Positions 8,198 through 16,344 of a stretch of 64,000 nucleotides of DNA are shown in pieces. Position numbers and translations under genes: made by a program. This DNA comes from Phytohabitans sp036906915 (lineage in GTDB: Bacteria; Actinomycetota; Actinomycetes; Mycobacteriales; Micromonosporaceae). Each line of letters begins with the position of its first letter. Position 1 is the stretch's first letter. Below the pieces are notes generated by a model, which ran no database searches, was not told the DNA's origin, and saw nothing but the letters and a program-made list of their open reading frames with translations. Location of the stretch: positions 48,372-112,371 of the forward strand of contig NZ_JBAKHX010000016.1 of NCBI RefSeq assembly GCF_036906915.1, given 5' to 3'.

Positions 8198-8623
8198 ATG
8201 ACTGAGAACCCGCAACCAAGCGCCGAACTGCAGGCCCTGGACCGCCTGGTCGGCACCTGGAAGGTGACCGGCGGCGCCGAGGGAACCGTGCGGTACGAAT
8301 GGATGCCCGGCCGCTTCTTCCTGCTCCAGCACGTCGAACTGAGCCAGTTCGGCCAGCCGGTCACCGGCCTGGAAGTGATCGGCAACCTGCGCCCGTACGG
8401 CGAACCCACCAGCGCAGACGTGGTGTCGCGGTTCTACGACGCCACCGGCAACACCTTCGACTACGTCTACGAACTCACCAGCGACACGCTCACCATCTGG
8501 GCCGGCGCCAAGGGCAGCCCCGCGTACTACCAGGGCACCTTCAACACCGACGGCACCGCCGTCACCGGCGAGTGGACCTACCCCGGCGGTGGCGGATACA
8601 CCTCCACCATGACCCGGATCTGA
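8198..8623 (+). CDS. Hypothetical lipocalin/DUF1579-like protein, ECF42 target
   Basis: A 141-residue soluble protein without signal peptide. The order LDRLVGTWKVTGGAEGTVRYEWMPGRFFLLQHVEL, then TIWAGAKGSPAYYQGTF and YPGGGGYTSTMTRI, resembles DUF1579/calycin-like beta-barrel proteins common in actinobacteria; no catalytic motif is visible. The ribosome-binding site AAGGAGGA lies 3-4 nt before the ATG. It is transcribed divergently from the ECF42 operon, from a promoter with the same two boxes, so it is very likely a direct target of that sigma factor. Ligand and function are unknown. Confidence 0.8.
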   Translation: MTENPQPSAELQALDRLVGTWKVTGGAEGTVRYEWMPGRFFLLQHVELSQFGQPVTGLEVIGNLRPYGEPTSADVVSRFYDATGNTFDYVYELTSDTLTIWAGAKGSPAYYQGTFNTDGTAVTGEWTYPGGGGYTSTMTRI

Positions 8624-8737
8624 CAGCGCCGCACAAGGCGACCGGCGCGGCCGGAGAGCGGTGGCCTCGCGTAACCCGCAGGTCACCGCCCTCTTCGGCC
8701 GCGCGGCTTGTCCGGACGCACAGCCGGGTCATCGGCG

Positions 8738-9406
8738 CTATCGCCGTTCCGACCCCGGCGGCCAACCCCCGGCTGACCGGCCGGCTGACTGGCCGGCTGA
8801 CTGGGCATCGGCGCCTGCTGCGTGGAACCAATCAGCAGCCTCTTGAACGTGACGTCTCCTGTCGCGCCAGAACGTCGACTCCGAGGCGATGGGTTCTTCG
8901 TCGTCGGTAATTCGGCCGTCGATCAGCTCGCGAATGATGTCGGCGTGGCCGGCGTGCTGCGCAGTCTCGCCGACCATCCTGATCAACAGCACGCCGAGCG
9001 TTGTCTCCTGCTGACCCTCGGCCCAGTGCGCCACCCGGCCTGGGCTGTCCAACTCGCACCCGTCGATCGTGACGTCGGAATGAGCGCAGGCCCGCTGGTA
9101 GACGGCGGTGATGTAGTCGCTCGATTCATCGGGCGTCGCCCACATGTCGATCTCGGAGTACGGGTCATCTCGGAACCACGACGGCCGCTCGAGCGGCGGG
9201 CGGCCGAACGACGCTCCGAGGTACCCGTACTCCAAACCAGCTAGGTGCTTCACCAAACCCAGCAGGTTCGTGCCTGACGGAGTCAGTGGGCGACGTCGGT
9301 CATACTCCGACAACCCGTCCAGCTTGGCGAGCATTACTGCCCGACTGCCACGCAGGGCCGTCAGCAGCTCCCCCTTGAGATCGGTCGTCAGCTTCACGAA
9401 CGCCAT
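8738..9406 (-). CDS. DinB family (DUF664) protein
   Basis: A 222-residue four-helix-bundle protein of the DinB/DUF664 group, possibly a metal- and mycothiol-dependent transferase. The start at MAFVKLTTDLKGELL is chosen because the family begins here and the longer in-frame extension is low-complexity and overlaps the upstream DUF899 gene. His residues typical of metal binding occur at LVKHLAGLEYGYLG and ETAQHAGHADIIREL. The C-terminal tail (AQSAGQSAGRSAGG) comes from a 12-bp tandem repeat and is probably not part of the fold. Substrate unknown. Confidence 0.8.
   Translation of the reverse strand: MAFVKLTTDLKGELLTALRGSRAVMLAKLDGLSEYDRRRPLTPSGTNLLGLVKHLAGLEYGYLGASFGRPPLERPSWFRDDPYSEIDMWATPDESSDYITAVYQRACAHSDVTIDGCELDSPGRVAHWAEGQQETTLGVLLIRMVGETAQHAGHADIIRELIDGRITDDEEPIASESTFWRDRRRHVQEAADWFHAAGADAQSAGQSAGRSAGGWPPGSERR
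8771..8806. repeat. 12-bp tandem repeat in the 3' end of the DinB gene
   Basis: Three imperfect copies of GGCTGACYGGCC encode the SAGQ/SAGR/SAGG tail. It is likely a slippage product. Confidence 0.7.
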
Positions 9407-9467
9407 CCGTTCCGAGTCGAGTCCGTCGTCGTCGCAGGCCAGTCTCCCAGGCTCTGCGCTCCACGCG

Positions 9468-10163
9468 TCAGTCGGCGGGACCGTACAAGCGGGCGACGTC
9501 GGGAGAGTCGAGCCAGGCGCTGTACGTCGGCCCCTGCGGCCAGCCTTCCGGGGAGTCCTGCCACTGCTCCCGTCGCCCGTAGGGCAACACATCGGCCAGG
9601 GCGAACGTGAACGTGAGCTGTTCCACTCCGCGACCGCTCGTGTGCCAGGTGCGGTACACGGTCTCGCCGTCCCGCAGGAAGACGTTGACCGCGAACCCGC
9701 CACCGGGTGGTGCGTCGACGTCGCCCCCGAACGGGCTGTCGGCGGTGGAGTACCACGTCATCTTGTTGCCGACGCGCTCGGCGTAGGCCAGGGCCGCCTC
9801 GATCGGTCCCTGGGTGACGATCACGGATCGCGCGTCGTAGTTGTCGAGGAAGTCCAGCCGGGTGAACGACGACGTGAAACTGGTGCAGCCGCCGCACTGC
9901 CACTCGGCGTTCGGGTCGGGGTCCCACATGTGGTTGTAGACGATCAACTGCGACTTGCCGTCGAAGACATCGACGAGCCGGACCGGTCCCTCGGCCCCGA
10001 CCAGGGTGTATTCAGGCATCCTCACCATGGGGAGCCTGCGTCGAGCAGCGGCGACCGCGTCGAGCTCCCTGGTGGCTGCCTTTTCGCGTGCGCGTAGCTC
10101 GTCCAGCGCCTCGCGCCACGTAGCGGAGTCGACAACGGGTGGCAGAGCAGTCAAGATCAACAT
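9468..10163 (-). CDS. DUF899 thioredoxin-like family protein
   Basis: About 231 residues. It has the family opening LPPVVDSATWREALDELRAREKAATRELDAVAAARRRLPMV and a thioredoxin-like core with YNHMWDPDPNAEWQCGGC, GPVRLVDVF and the C-terminal SPEGWPQ. Members are annotated as thioredoxin-fold proteins of unknown function. A GGGAG box directly abuts the ATG at 10163, so the TTG at 10154 (giving a more typical TALPPVVD start) is an alternative. It is followed on the same strand, 61 nt on, by the DinB gene; co-occurrence of these two groups is common but no pathway is established. Confidence 0.82.
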   Translation of the reverse strand: MLILTALPPVVDSATWREALDELRAREKAATRELDAVAAARRRLPMVRMPEYTLVGAEGPVRLVDVFDGKSQLIVYNHMWDPDPNAEWQCGGCTSFTSSFTRLDFLDNYDARSVIVTQGPIEAALAYAERVGNKMTWYSTADSPFGGDVDAPPGGGFAVNVFLRDGETVYRTWHTSGRGVEQLTFTFALADVLPYGRREQWQDSPEGWPQGPTYSAWLDSPDVARLYGPAD

Positions 10164-10355
10164 CTCCCTCGTTCGTCTTGACACACACTGGCCTTCTACT
10201 ACAGACACCCGAGGATCCCGCCGGGGGGTCGTAACTGGCGGCCACGTGCCGGAGCGGGAAACGCTCGGCACGATTGGACGAGCACGATGGCGTGCGACAA
10301 CGGCAATCGACACTGACCCTCCAGAACGGGGTGGCCCGCTCGGGGTAGACCGGTG

Positions 10356-11162
10356 CTACGGGTTCTTGCGGCCGATGCCGGCGTAGGAGGCGAACCGTGC
10401 GGGATCCGCGCCGGCCGGCTCGTCGGGAAGCCAACTGGTCAGCTCCACCAGGCCCGGCTCGGTGAGCGTGAAGCCGTGGAAGAAGGCGGCGATCTCGGTG
10501 CGGGTGCGCCAGGTCATCGGTTCCGGTGACTGGGAGTTCCAGTACTTCAGCATCTGGATGGTGTTGGCGGATTGGGCGTCGTGAGTGGCGTGCTGGATCG
10601 CCAGGTAGCTGCCCGGCACCATCCGCTCCACCAGGGTGGCCACGCAGCCGGCCGGGTCGGCGTCGTCGCCGACGAAGTGTAGGACGGCGCACAGCAGCAG
10701 ACCGACCGGTCGGTCGAAGTCGATCAGCCGGGACAGCTCCGGCGATTTGAGGAACGCGGCAGGGTCGCGGATATCGCCGGCTATCGCGGCGACCCGGTCG
10801 TTGCCGGCCAGCATCGCCTTACCGTGCGTGACCGCGACCGGGTCCCGGTCGATGTAGACGACCCGGGCCTGCGGGTTGACGCGCGCCGCGACCTCGTGCA
10901 CGTTGCCGACGGTGGGCAGGCCGGCGCCCACGTCGATGAACTGGTCGATCCCGGCATGCGCCATCAGGCGGACGCTGTGCCGCAGGAACGCTCGCACCGC
11001 GCGGGCCAGCTCGGGCAAGTCCGGCTTGAACCGGATCGCTTCGGCGGCCACCTGCCGGTCCACCGCGAAATTGTGGGCACCGTCGAGGAAGAAGTCCCAC
11101 ACCCGGGCCGCTGACGGGGTGTTGAGGTCCACATCGGGTGGTGCCCACTCCGGACGATCCAT
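10356..11162 (-). CDS. SAM-dependent methyltransferase, DUF574 family
   Basis: A 268-residue member of the actinobacteria-specific S-adenosylmethionine methyltransferase family DUF574. It shows the N-terminal PSAARVWDFFLDGAHNFAVDR, the SAM-binding FIDVGAGLPTVGNVHEVA, VYIDRDPVAVTHGKAML and the later LLLCAVLHFVGDD. Family members typically occur in many paralogues and often near regulators; their substrates are mostly unknown. An AGGCAGG ribosome-binding site precedes the ATG at 11162. It is a monocistronic gene between the DUF899 gene and the arabinanase genes. Confidence 0.87.
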   Translation of the reverse strand: MDRPEWAPPDVDLNTPSAARVWDFFLDGAHNFAVDRQVAAEAIRFKPDLPELARAVRAFLRHSVRLMAHAGIDQFIDVGAGLPTVGNVHEVAARVNPQARVVYIDRDPVAVTHGKAMLAGNDRVAAIAGDIRDPAAFLKSPELSRLIDFDRPVGLLLCAVLHFVGDDADPAGCVATLVERMVPGSYLAIQHATHDAQSANTIQMLKYWNSQSPEPMTWRTRTEIAAFFHGFTLTEPGLVELTSWLPDEPAGADPARFASYAGIGRKNP

Positions 11163-11305
11163 CACACCTGCCTCAAATCCCTCCGGCTCGATCACCGGAC
11201 GCGTGCTTGCCCACAGTACTGGAGCGCGACGACAGGGCAACGCCACGGCGGGACTGGCGTCAATGGGTGGGAGTGGGGGGCACGGCGCCGGGCGGAATAC
11301 CGGTC

Positions 11306-11340
11306 GGGAGGCGGCGGCGAACGTGTCGCGACCGCCTCCC
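11306..11340 (-). terminator. Hairpin after the RICIN-GH43 pair
   Basis: A 9-bp perfect stem (GGGAGGCGG/CCGCCTCCC) with an 18-nt loop lies 20-55 nt past the stop of the leftmost GH43 gene, the expected end of that minus-strand transcript. Confidence 0.6.
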
Positions 11341-11360
11341 TGGAACCGGGTCGTGCTGGG

Positions 11361-12866
11361 TCAGTAGACGAAGGGCCAGCCGGCGGAGTCGTAGCCGATG
11401 CGGTTGATGCCCAGGAACGGTGCTCCGTTGTTCGCGTAGTAGTGGTAGAAGAGCACGTCACCGTCGCTGTCGGCGATGACCGCCTGGTGGCCCGGGCCGT
11501 GGATGGAGCCGTGTCCGGCCAAGACCTGAGTGCCGCCGCCGGAGGTCATCGCCACACCGTTGCGATCGGTGTACGGACCGGTAATCGACGTGGACCGGCC
11601 CACCATGATCCTGTAGGTGCTGGACGCGCCTTGGCAGCACCGGTCGAAGGAGACCCACAGGTAGTAGAAGCCGCCGCGCTGGTAGATGACCGGCGCCTCG
11701 ACCGCACCGCCGTTGCTAGGCCGGCCGGACAGCGAACGTACCGCGGTGTCGCTGGTGGATCGCTTACCCGTGGCGGGGTCGAGCCGGATCATCTTGATCC
11801 CGGACCAGAACGAGCCAAAGGACAGCCACCACTGCCCGCCGGCGTCCACGATCAGGTTCGGGTCGATCGCGTTGTAGTTGACCGACGCGCTGCTCTCAAT
11901 GATCAGCCCTTGGTTGGTCCAGGAACCGGACGCACCGGTCGAGCTGGTCGCCAGGAAAATCGCCGAGCGCTGTGAACCGAATGTGGAGGCCGAGTAGTAC
12001 AGGTAGTACTGGCCGTTGTGGTAGGAGATGTCCGGCGCCCACAGGTCCGCGCCGCCATTGGTGTAGCTGGTGGTCCATGGGGCACCGTTCGGCCACACCG
12101 CGCCGGCGCCGCGCCAGGTCCGGCGGTCGGTCGAGGTCTTGAGCGCCAGGTTGCGGCCGGTGGCGGCGAGGATGTAGCCACCGCTGGGAGTCTTGACCAC
12201 CGTAGGGTCGTGAGCGCCTGTGTCCCCGCTGATCGCCCCAGGGTTCGGGTACGACGCCGGTGGCACCGTCGGTGTCCCGGTCGCCGATGGGGTCGATGGG
12301 CTAGGCGAGGCCCCGCCGACGCGGACCAGTAGAAACTGCTGATTGTTGCCATTGCTGTCGGTGTACTGCGATAGGCGGGCGCCGTCAGCGGTGGACCACT
12401 CCCACACATCCAGCGCCTTGCCACTGTTGCGGTTGATCAGCTGAACGTAGCCGCTGTCGGTGTCCACCACCGACCACTGCTGGTTCGTCCCACCGGTGTC
12501 GGACCACTGGATCACGTTGGCGCCGTCCGCCGTTGACCTGCCCTCGACGTCGATCACCTTGCCGCTGTGCCGGGCCCGAAGGCGGTAGAACCCACCACCG
12601 GCATCCACGAACTGGAACTGCTGGGAGGCCCCCGCCCCGGTGCTCTGCTGGACCACGCCAGCACCGTCGGCCGTCGACCCGCCGGCAATGGTCAACGCCT
12701 TGCCGCTGTGCCGGGCTACCAGCTGGTAGAACGCCGACGGATCGATCGTCGCCGCGTTGGCCACCGGAGAGATGACCGATGCGGCCGCGAGCGCGGTTGC
12801 GACGACCGCAGTCGCCGACGCCATGGCCAGATATTTGCGGCGTCGGGTAGTCAGCCGACGAAGCAT
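11361..12866 (-). CDS. Secreted RICIN-GH43 arabinan endo-1,5-alpha-L-arabinosidase
   Basis: A 501-residue secreted enzyme. The signal peptide has a twin-Arg-rich n-region and ends near AANA. Residues about 42-180 are a RICIN/CBM13 beta-trefoil with three repeats ending in QQF/QQW. A Ser/Pro/Thr linker is followed by a GH43 five-bladed propeller. The three GH43 acids are visible: AHDPTVV (general base Asp), NAIDPNL (pKa-modulating Asp) and GGAVEAPVI (acid Glu). RCCQGASSTYRIMVGRS and GHGSIHGPGHQ match endo-arabinanases. It should cut alpha-1,5-arabinan of pectin side chains outside the cell. It follows the second GH43 gene by 51 nt, with an AAAGGAG ribosome-binding site. Confidence 0.9.
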   Translation of the reverse strand: MLRRLTTRRRKYLAMASATAVVATALAAASVISPVANAATIDPSAFYQLVARHSGKALTIAGGSTADGAGVVQQSTGAGASQQFQFVDAGGGFYRLRARHSGKVIDVEGRSTADGANVIQWSDTGGTNQQWSVVDTDSGYVQLINRNSGKALDVWEWSTADGARLSQYTDSNGNNQQFLLVRVGGASPSPSTPSATGTPTVPPASYPNPGAISGDTGAHDPTVVKTPSGGYILAATGRNLALKTSTDRRTWRGAGAVWPNGAPWTTSYTNGGADLWAPDISYHNGQYYLYYSASTFGSQRSAIFLATSSTGASGSWTNQGLIIESSASVNYNAIDPNLIVDAGGQWWLSFGSFWSGIKMIRLDPATGKRSTSDTAVRSLSGRPSNGGAVEAPVIYQRGGFYYLWVSFDRCCQGASSTYRIMVGRSTSITGPYTDRNGVAMTSGGGTQVLAGHGSIHGPGHQAVIADSDGDVLFYHYYANNGAPFLGINRIGYDSAGWPFVY

Positions 12867-12917
12867 CGGCGTGGCTCCTTTCTCTTGTGGGTGTGACTGG
12901 CTTGGCGTGTCATACGG

Positions 12918-14465
12918 TCAGCCAGATTCGCCGGATGGTGCGGCGAGGGTCACGCCGAGCCTGACGGGGGTTCCGAAGTTCGGTGTGCCGTCGGCGTTCC
13001 AGGTGAACTTCTGCGCGCGGGAGGAGCGGTTCATGTCGCAGCCGCCGGAGGCCGAGCTGTTGGCGTGGTAGACGATCCAGTCCTCAGTGCCGTCCGGGGA
13101 CTTGAAGAACCCGTTGTGTCCTGGTGCGTAAACGCCGTTGGCGTCGTTGCGTTGGAACACCGGGTTGGGGTGCTTGGTCCAGTGCCCGGGGTTCATCGGA
13201 TCATTGCCGGTCAGGGTCAGCAGGCCGAGCTTGTAGTCCGGTCCCCAGCACGCGCTGGCGGAGTACACGACCATGACCCGGCCGTTGTGGTACAGCGGCT
13301 CGGGACCCTCATTGACCGGGGCGGTCTGCCGCTCCCAGCTCAGCGTCGGCGAGCTGAGCCGTACCCGGGAGCCGGTCAGCGTCCAGGGGTTGCTCAGCCG
13401 CTGGATGAAGTTGCTCTGCCCGGCGCCATCACCGCCGTAGGTACCCATGAGGTAGAGGTTGCCGTTGGCCTGCAAAACGCTGGCGTCCAACTGCCAGTCG
13501 TTGCCCAGGTCTGCCTTGAACGTGTACGGGCCCATCGGGTCGGTGCCGGCGCTTTCCAACACGTGCAACCGCTGCGTCGGGTTGTAGTCGGCGACGTTCT
13601 GCCCGGCCACGTAGTACAGGTACCAGCGCTGGCCGTTCGGTCCGTTGAGCAGATGGAACTCGGGCGCCCACATGTTGCAGCAGCCGTTGGCCCGCCCGGC
13701 GAGGTTGAACACCACCTGGTCGGGCGCCGCCGCCAAGCCGCTCAGCGTGGTGGCCCGACGCATGGTGATAGTCGAGTTCCATGTCGTGGTGGCCAGGTAG
13801 TAGTAGCCGTTGTGATACGTCATCCACGGATCCGGCCCATTCCGCTTGACCGGATTCGTGAACGTCCGGGTCGCCGGTGGGGTTGATGGGGTACTGGTCG
13901 GCCCGCCACCGCTCACGTTGACGAGTTGCCATTGTTGGTTGTTGCCGCCGGTGTCGGTGTACTGCGCGATCCGTCCGCCGTCGGCGGTGGACCACTCCCA
14001 CACGTCCAGCGCCTTGCCGCTGTTCCGGTTGACTAGTTTGACGAATCCCGCGGTGGTGTCCGGTACGGAGAACTGCTGGTTGGTCCCGTTGAGATCGCTC
14101 CACTGGACCACGTTGGCGCCGTCCGCGGTTGAACGCTCATACACGTCCAGGACCTTTCCGCTGTGCCGGGCGCGGAGCCGGTAGTAGCCGCCGCCGGAGC
14201 TGACGAACTGGAACTGCTGGCTCGTCTGGCTACCGCGGGTGGTCTGCACCAGCCCCGCGCCATCAGCGGTGGATGCCCCGCTGATGGTCAGCGCGAGCCC
14301 GCTGTGCCGCGAGACGATCTGGTACCAAGCGTTCGGATCGATCGTCGCCGCGTACGCGTCGCCGTGGGTAACCACGGCGGTCGAGGCTGCCGCGACGACA
14401 CCGACCACGACCGCCGCCGCAGCCGACCACCGCCGGCGACGCCGGGCCGTGTCAGATCTATTCAT
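12918..14465 (-). CDS. Secreted RICIN-GH43 exo-alpha-L-arabinofuranosidase
   Basis: A 515-residue secreted protein: signal peptide (cleavage near GDAYA), RICIN beta-trefoil at about 40-178, linker, GH43 domain at about 190-515. Catalytic acids lie in NGPDPWMTYHNGYYYLATT, WQLDASVLQ and VNEGPEPLYHNGR. The block YSASACWGPDYKLGLLTLTGNDPMNPGHW and GVYAPGHNGFFKSPDGTEDW is shared with exo-1,5-alpha-L-arabinofuranosidases (GH43_26-like). It probably removes arabinose from the arabinan fragments made by the downstream enzyme. It heads a two-gene minus-strand operon. Upstream lie a palindrome at 14496-14509 and the LacI-type operator at 14736-14761. Confidence 0.9.
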   Translation of the reverse strand: MNRSDTARRRRRWSAAAAVVVGVVAAASTAVVTHGDAYAATIDPNAWYQIVSRHSGLALTISGASTADGAGLVQTTRGSQTSQQFQFVSSGGGYYRLRARHSGKVLDVYERSTADGANVVQWSDLNGTNQQFSVPDTTAGFVKLVNRNSGKALDVWEWSTADGGRIAQYTDTGGNNQQWQLVNVSGGGPTSTPSTPPATRTFTNPVKRNGPDPWMTYHNGYYYLATTTWNSTITMRRATTLSGLAAAPDQVVFNLAGRANGCCNMWAPEFHLLNGPNGQRWYLYYVAGQNVADYNPTQRLHVLESAGTDPMGPYTFKADLGNDWQLDASVLQANGNLYLMGTYGGDGAGQSNFIQRLSNPWTLTGSRVRLSSPTLSWERQTAPVNEGPEPLYHNGRVMVVYSASACWGPDYKLGLLTLTGNDPMNPGHWTKHPNPVFQRNDANGVYAPGHNGFFKSPDGTEDWIVYHANSSASGGCDMNRSSRAQKFTWNADGTPNFGTPVRLGVTLAAPSGESG

Positions 14466-14495
14466 CTAAGGGTTCCTTCCGTGGACGGGCGTCAG

Positions 14496-14509
14496 TGTTA
14501 ACGTTCACA
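14496..14509. promoter_or_regulatory. LacI-type palindrome upstream of the GH43 operon
   Basis: TGTTAACGTTCACA is a 14-bp inverted repeat with one mismatched pair and a central AACGTT, 31-44 nt before the GH43 start codon. It looks like a second LacI/GalR-type site, different from the 14736 operator. The cognate repressor is unknown. Confidence 0.5.
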
Positions 14510-14735
14510 ATCGACCGAGGTGGCGCCCCCTTCCACCTAGGGCTCCGGCGGTACGCAGGCCTCGGACATGGTCGATCCGTTTCGCACGCGCACCGACCAG
14601 GGGCGGAGCGAAAGGCAGATGTGGCGCCGATGGCCTCGAAGCGAACGGCTCCCTCGTTTCGAGTGCACGCCGAAGACGGCGCGCCTACGGCTGCCCTGGC
14701 CGTGGGCGCGGGGGCTTGTCTTTGGCGCCACTACC

Positions 14736-14761
14736 TTTGCAGCGCTGCAAACAGCATGCAT
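14736..14761. promoter_or_regulatory. LacI-family operator copy 1 (GH43 operon side)
   Basis: A perfect 16-bp palindrome, TTTGCAGCGCTGCAAA (14736-14751), plus a conserved 10-nt flank. The whole 26 bp recurs in inverted orientation at 16116-16141. It lies 271 nt before the RICIN-GH43 start, inside the 436-nt gap between that gene and the LacI gene. The rest of the gap shows no supported gene. The local LacI protein is the obvious candidate ligand. Confidence 0.8.
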
Positions 14762-14901
14762 CGATGCCCATCTAGATGCAAGAGAGACGGCTGGGAAACC
14801 TCGGCACGGCCACGTCTCCTAGCTCCATCTCCAGCTTCGCACTCGGGCCACTACGTCCTGTTAGCGCCACTACGCCGGCAGCGGCACGCAGCGCCGGGGC
14901 G

Positions 14902-16002
14902 TCAGTCTCGACGGGTGCGACTCGGCCGGCTCGCCATGGGGCTGCCAGCTCGCGCGGACGCGCGACGGCCCGATGCCGGAGCGGCACGCCCGGCGGTGCT
15001 TTCCCGGACGACCAGCTTGTGCGGCGCCCGCAGCTCGAGTCCAGGCGGCGGCGTGCGGCTGGAGATGCGCAGCAGCAGCCGTTCGACCGCCGTGGACGCG
15101 ATCATGTCCTTGTCGGGCGAGATAGTCGTGATGGTGGGGTTGGAGTAGGCGCCATCCTCTATGTCGTCGTATCCGATCACGGCCACGTCCTCCGGGACGC
15201 GCAGGCCGCGAGAGACGAGGGTGCGGATGGCGCCCAATGCCACCAGGTCGCTGTAGCAGAAGACCGCGTCCGGCGGGTCGTGCAGGTCCAGCAGGTGCGC
15301 TGTGGCACCGGCGCCATCGGCGCGGTTGAAGCGCGGCGTCGGAATGACGAGCTCCTCGTGCACCGGTAAACCGCGGCGCTCGTGGGCATCCCGGAACCCT
15401 CGCGTACGCAGCTGTGCCGCCTCGCCGGTCGGGTAGGGCTGGTCGCCGATCGCCGCGACCCGTCGGCGGCCGAGGTCGAGCAGGTGCTCGGTGGCCTGCC
15501 GGGATGCGGCGACGTCGTCGATGCCGACGTGGTCGAAGGAACCGTCACTGACCCGCTCACCGAGGATGACCAGCGGCAGTTCTGGGTCACGGTCGGCGAG
15601 CGCCTCCTGAGACAGACCGAGCGGGCTGAAGATGACGCCGTCGAAGAGCAGCTCCCGTGATCCGCGGGTGATGAGCATCCGCTCGTGGTCGGGGTCGCCG
15701 TTCGTCTGGTCGATCAGCACGTTGTAGCCCTGGACCCGAGCGGCCCGGATGATGCCCTGCAACAGCTCAGCGAAGTAGGGCGTGTCGAGATACGGCACGA
15801 CGACCGCGATCTGACCGCTGCGTCCGCGCGCCAGGTTGCGGGCAAGGACGTTGGGCCGGTAGCCGAGTTCCTGGACGGCGCGCTCGACGCGTTGTCGGGT
15901 CCGTTCGGTGACGTTGGCGTAGCCGTTCACCACGTTGGACACGGTGCGGCTCGACACTCCGGCCAGCGCCGCCACGTCGCGGAGAGTGACTTCTCTTCGC
16001 AT
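14902..16002 (-). CDS. LacI-family transcriptional repressor of arabinan/pectin uptake
   Basis: A 366-residue LacI/GalR regulator. The N-terminal HTH is VTLRDVAALAGVSSRTVSNVVNG with the hinge helix YRPNVLARNLARGRSG. A periplasmic-binding-like effector domain follows (IAVVVPYLDTPYFAELLQGI, GVIFSPLGLS, VIGYDDIEDGAYSNPTITTI). The ATG at 16002 has an AAAGGGCGG ribosome-binding site; the frame is open further upstream but HTH proteins of this family start here. A basic, Ala/Ser/Arg-rich tail of about 30 residues is unusual. It is divergent from the ABC importer and flanked by two copies of one operator, so it likely represses importer and RICIN-GH43 genes; the inducer is probably an arabino-oligosaccharide. 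Confidence 0.9.
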   Translation of the reverse strand: MRREVTLRDVAALAGVSSRTVSNVVNGYANVTERTRQRVERAVQELGYRPNVLARNLARGRSGQIAVVVPYLDTPYFAELLQGIIRAARVQGYNVLIDQTNGDPDHERMLITRGSRELLFDGVIFSPLGLSQEALADRDPELPLVILGERVSDGSFDHVGIDDVAASRQATEHLLDLGRRRVAAIGDQPYPTGEAAQLRTRGFRDAHERRGLPVHEELVIPTPRFNRADGAGATAHLLDLHDPPDAVFCYSDLVALGAIRTLVSRGLRVPEDVAVIGYDDIEDGAYSNPTITTISPDKDMIASTAVERLLLRISSRTPPPGLELRAPHKLVVRESTAGRAAPASGRRASARAGSPMASRPSRTRRD

Positions 16003-16115
16003 GCCGCCCTTTCGCGATCGAGGTGCGCCGCCGGCTCGCTCGCCACCCGGACCATGCCGCGCGCCCCCGTGGGCAAGTTTCCGGCACGTTGCCTCTTGCC
16101 GTCCATCAGGTGTCC

Positions 16116-16141
16116 ATGCATGCTGTTTGCAGCGCTGCAAA
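16116..16141. promoter_or_regulatory. LacI-family operator copy 2 (ABC importer side)
   Basis: The same 26 bp as at 14736-14761, inverted; the palindrome core is 16126-16141. In both places the flank ATGCATGCTG lies 5' of the palindrome when read toward the target operon. The site is in the 342-nt divergent region between the repressor (start 16002) and the importer (start 16345). No gene is seen in that gap. Confidence 0.8.
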
Positions 16142-16344
16142 ATTCTACCGGAAACCGGTGGATCTGCCCCCGACCACCCCGGAGCAAGCAGAACGCCGCG
16201 GGACAACCCGCGGCGGCGAGAAGCCGTTTGCGTCCGCGCGACGCGGGCTCCACGACTGACGGCCGGCCCGTGTGCCAGTCCGCGGCCGCCTGTCCCCGCA
16301 CAAGGTATGGAGTGCGCCTTCTCAGACCCAATAGGAGGGACCAC

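Noticed and set aside
8623..8910. Plus-strand frame running past the calycin-like gene
   Set aside because: Arg/His/Pro-rich translation in a different frame from the real gene; antisense to the DinB 3' end.
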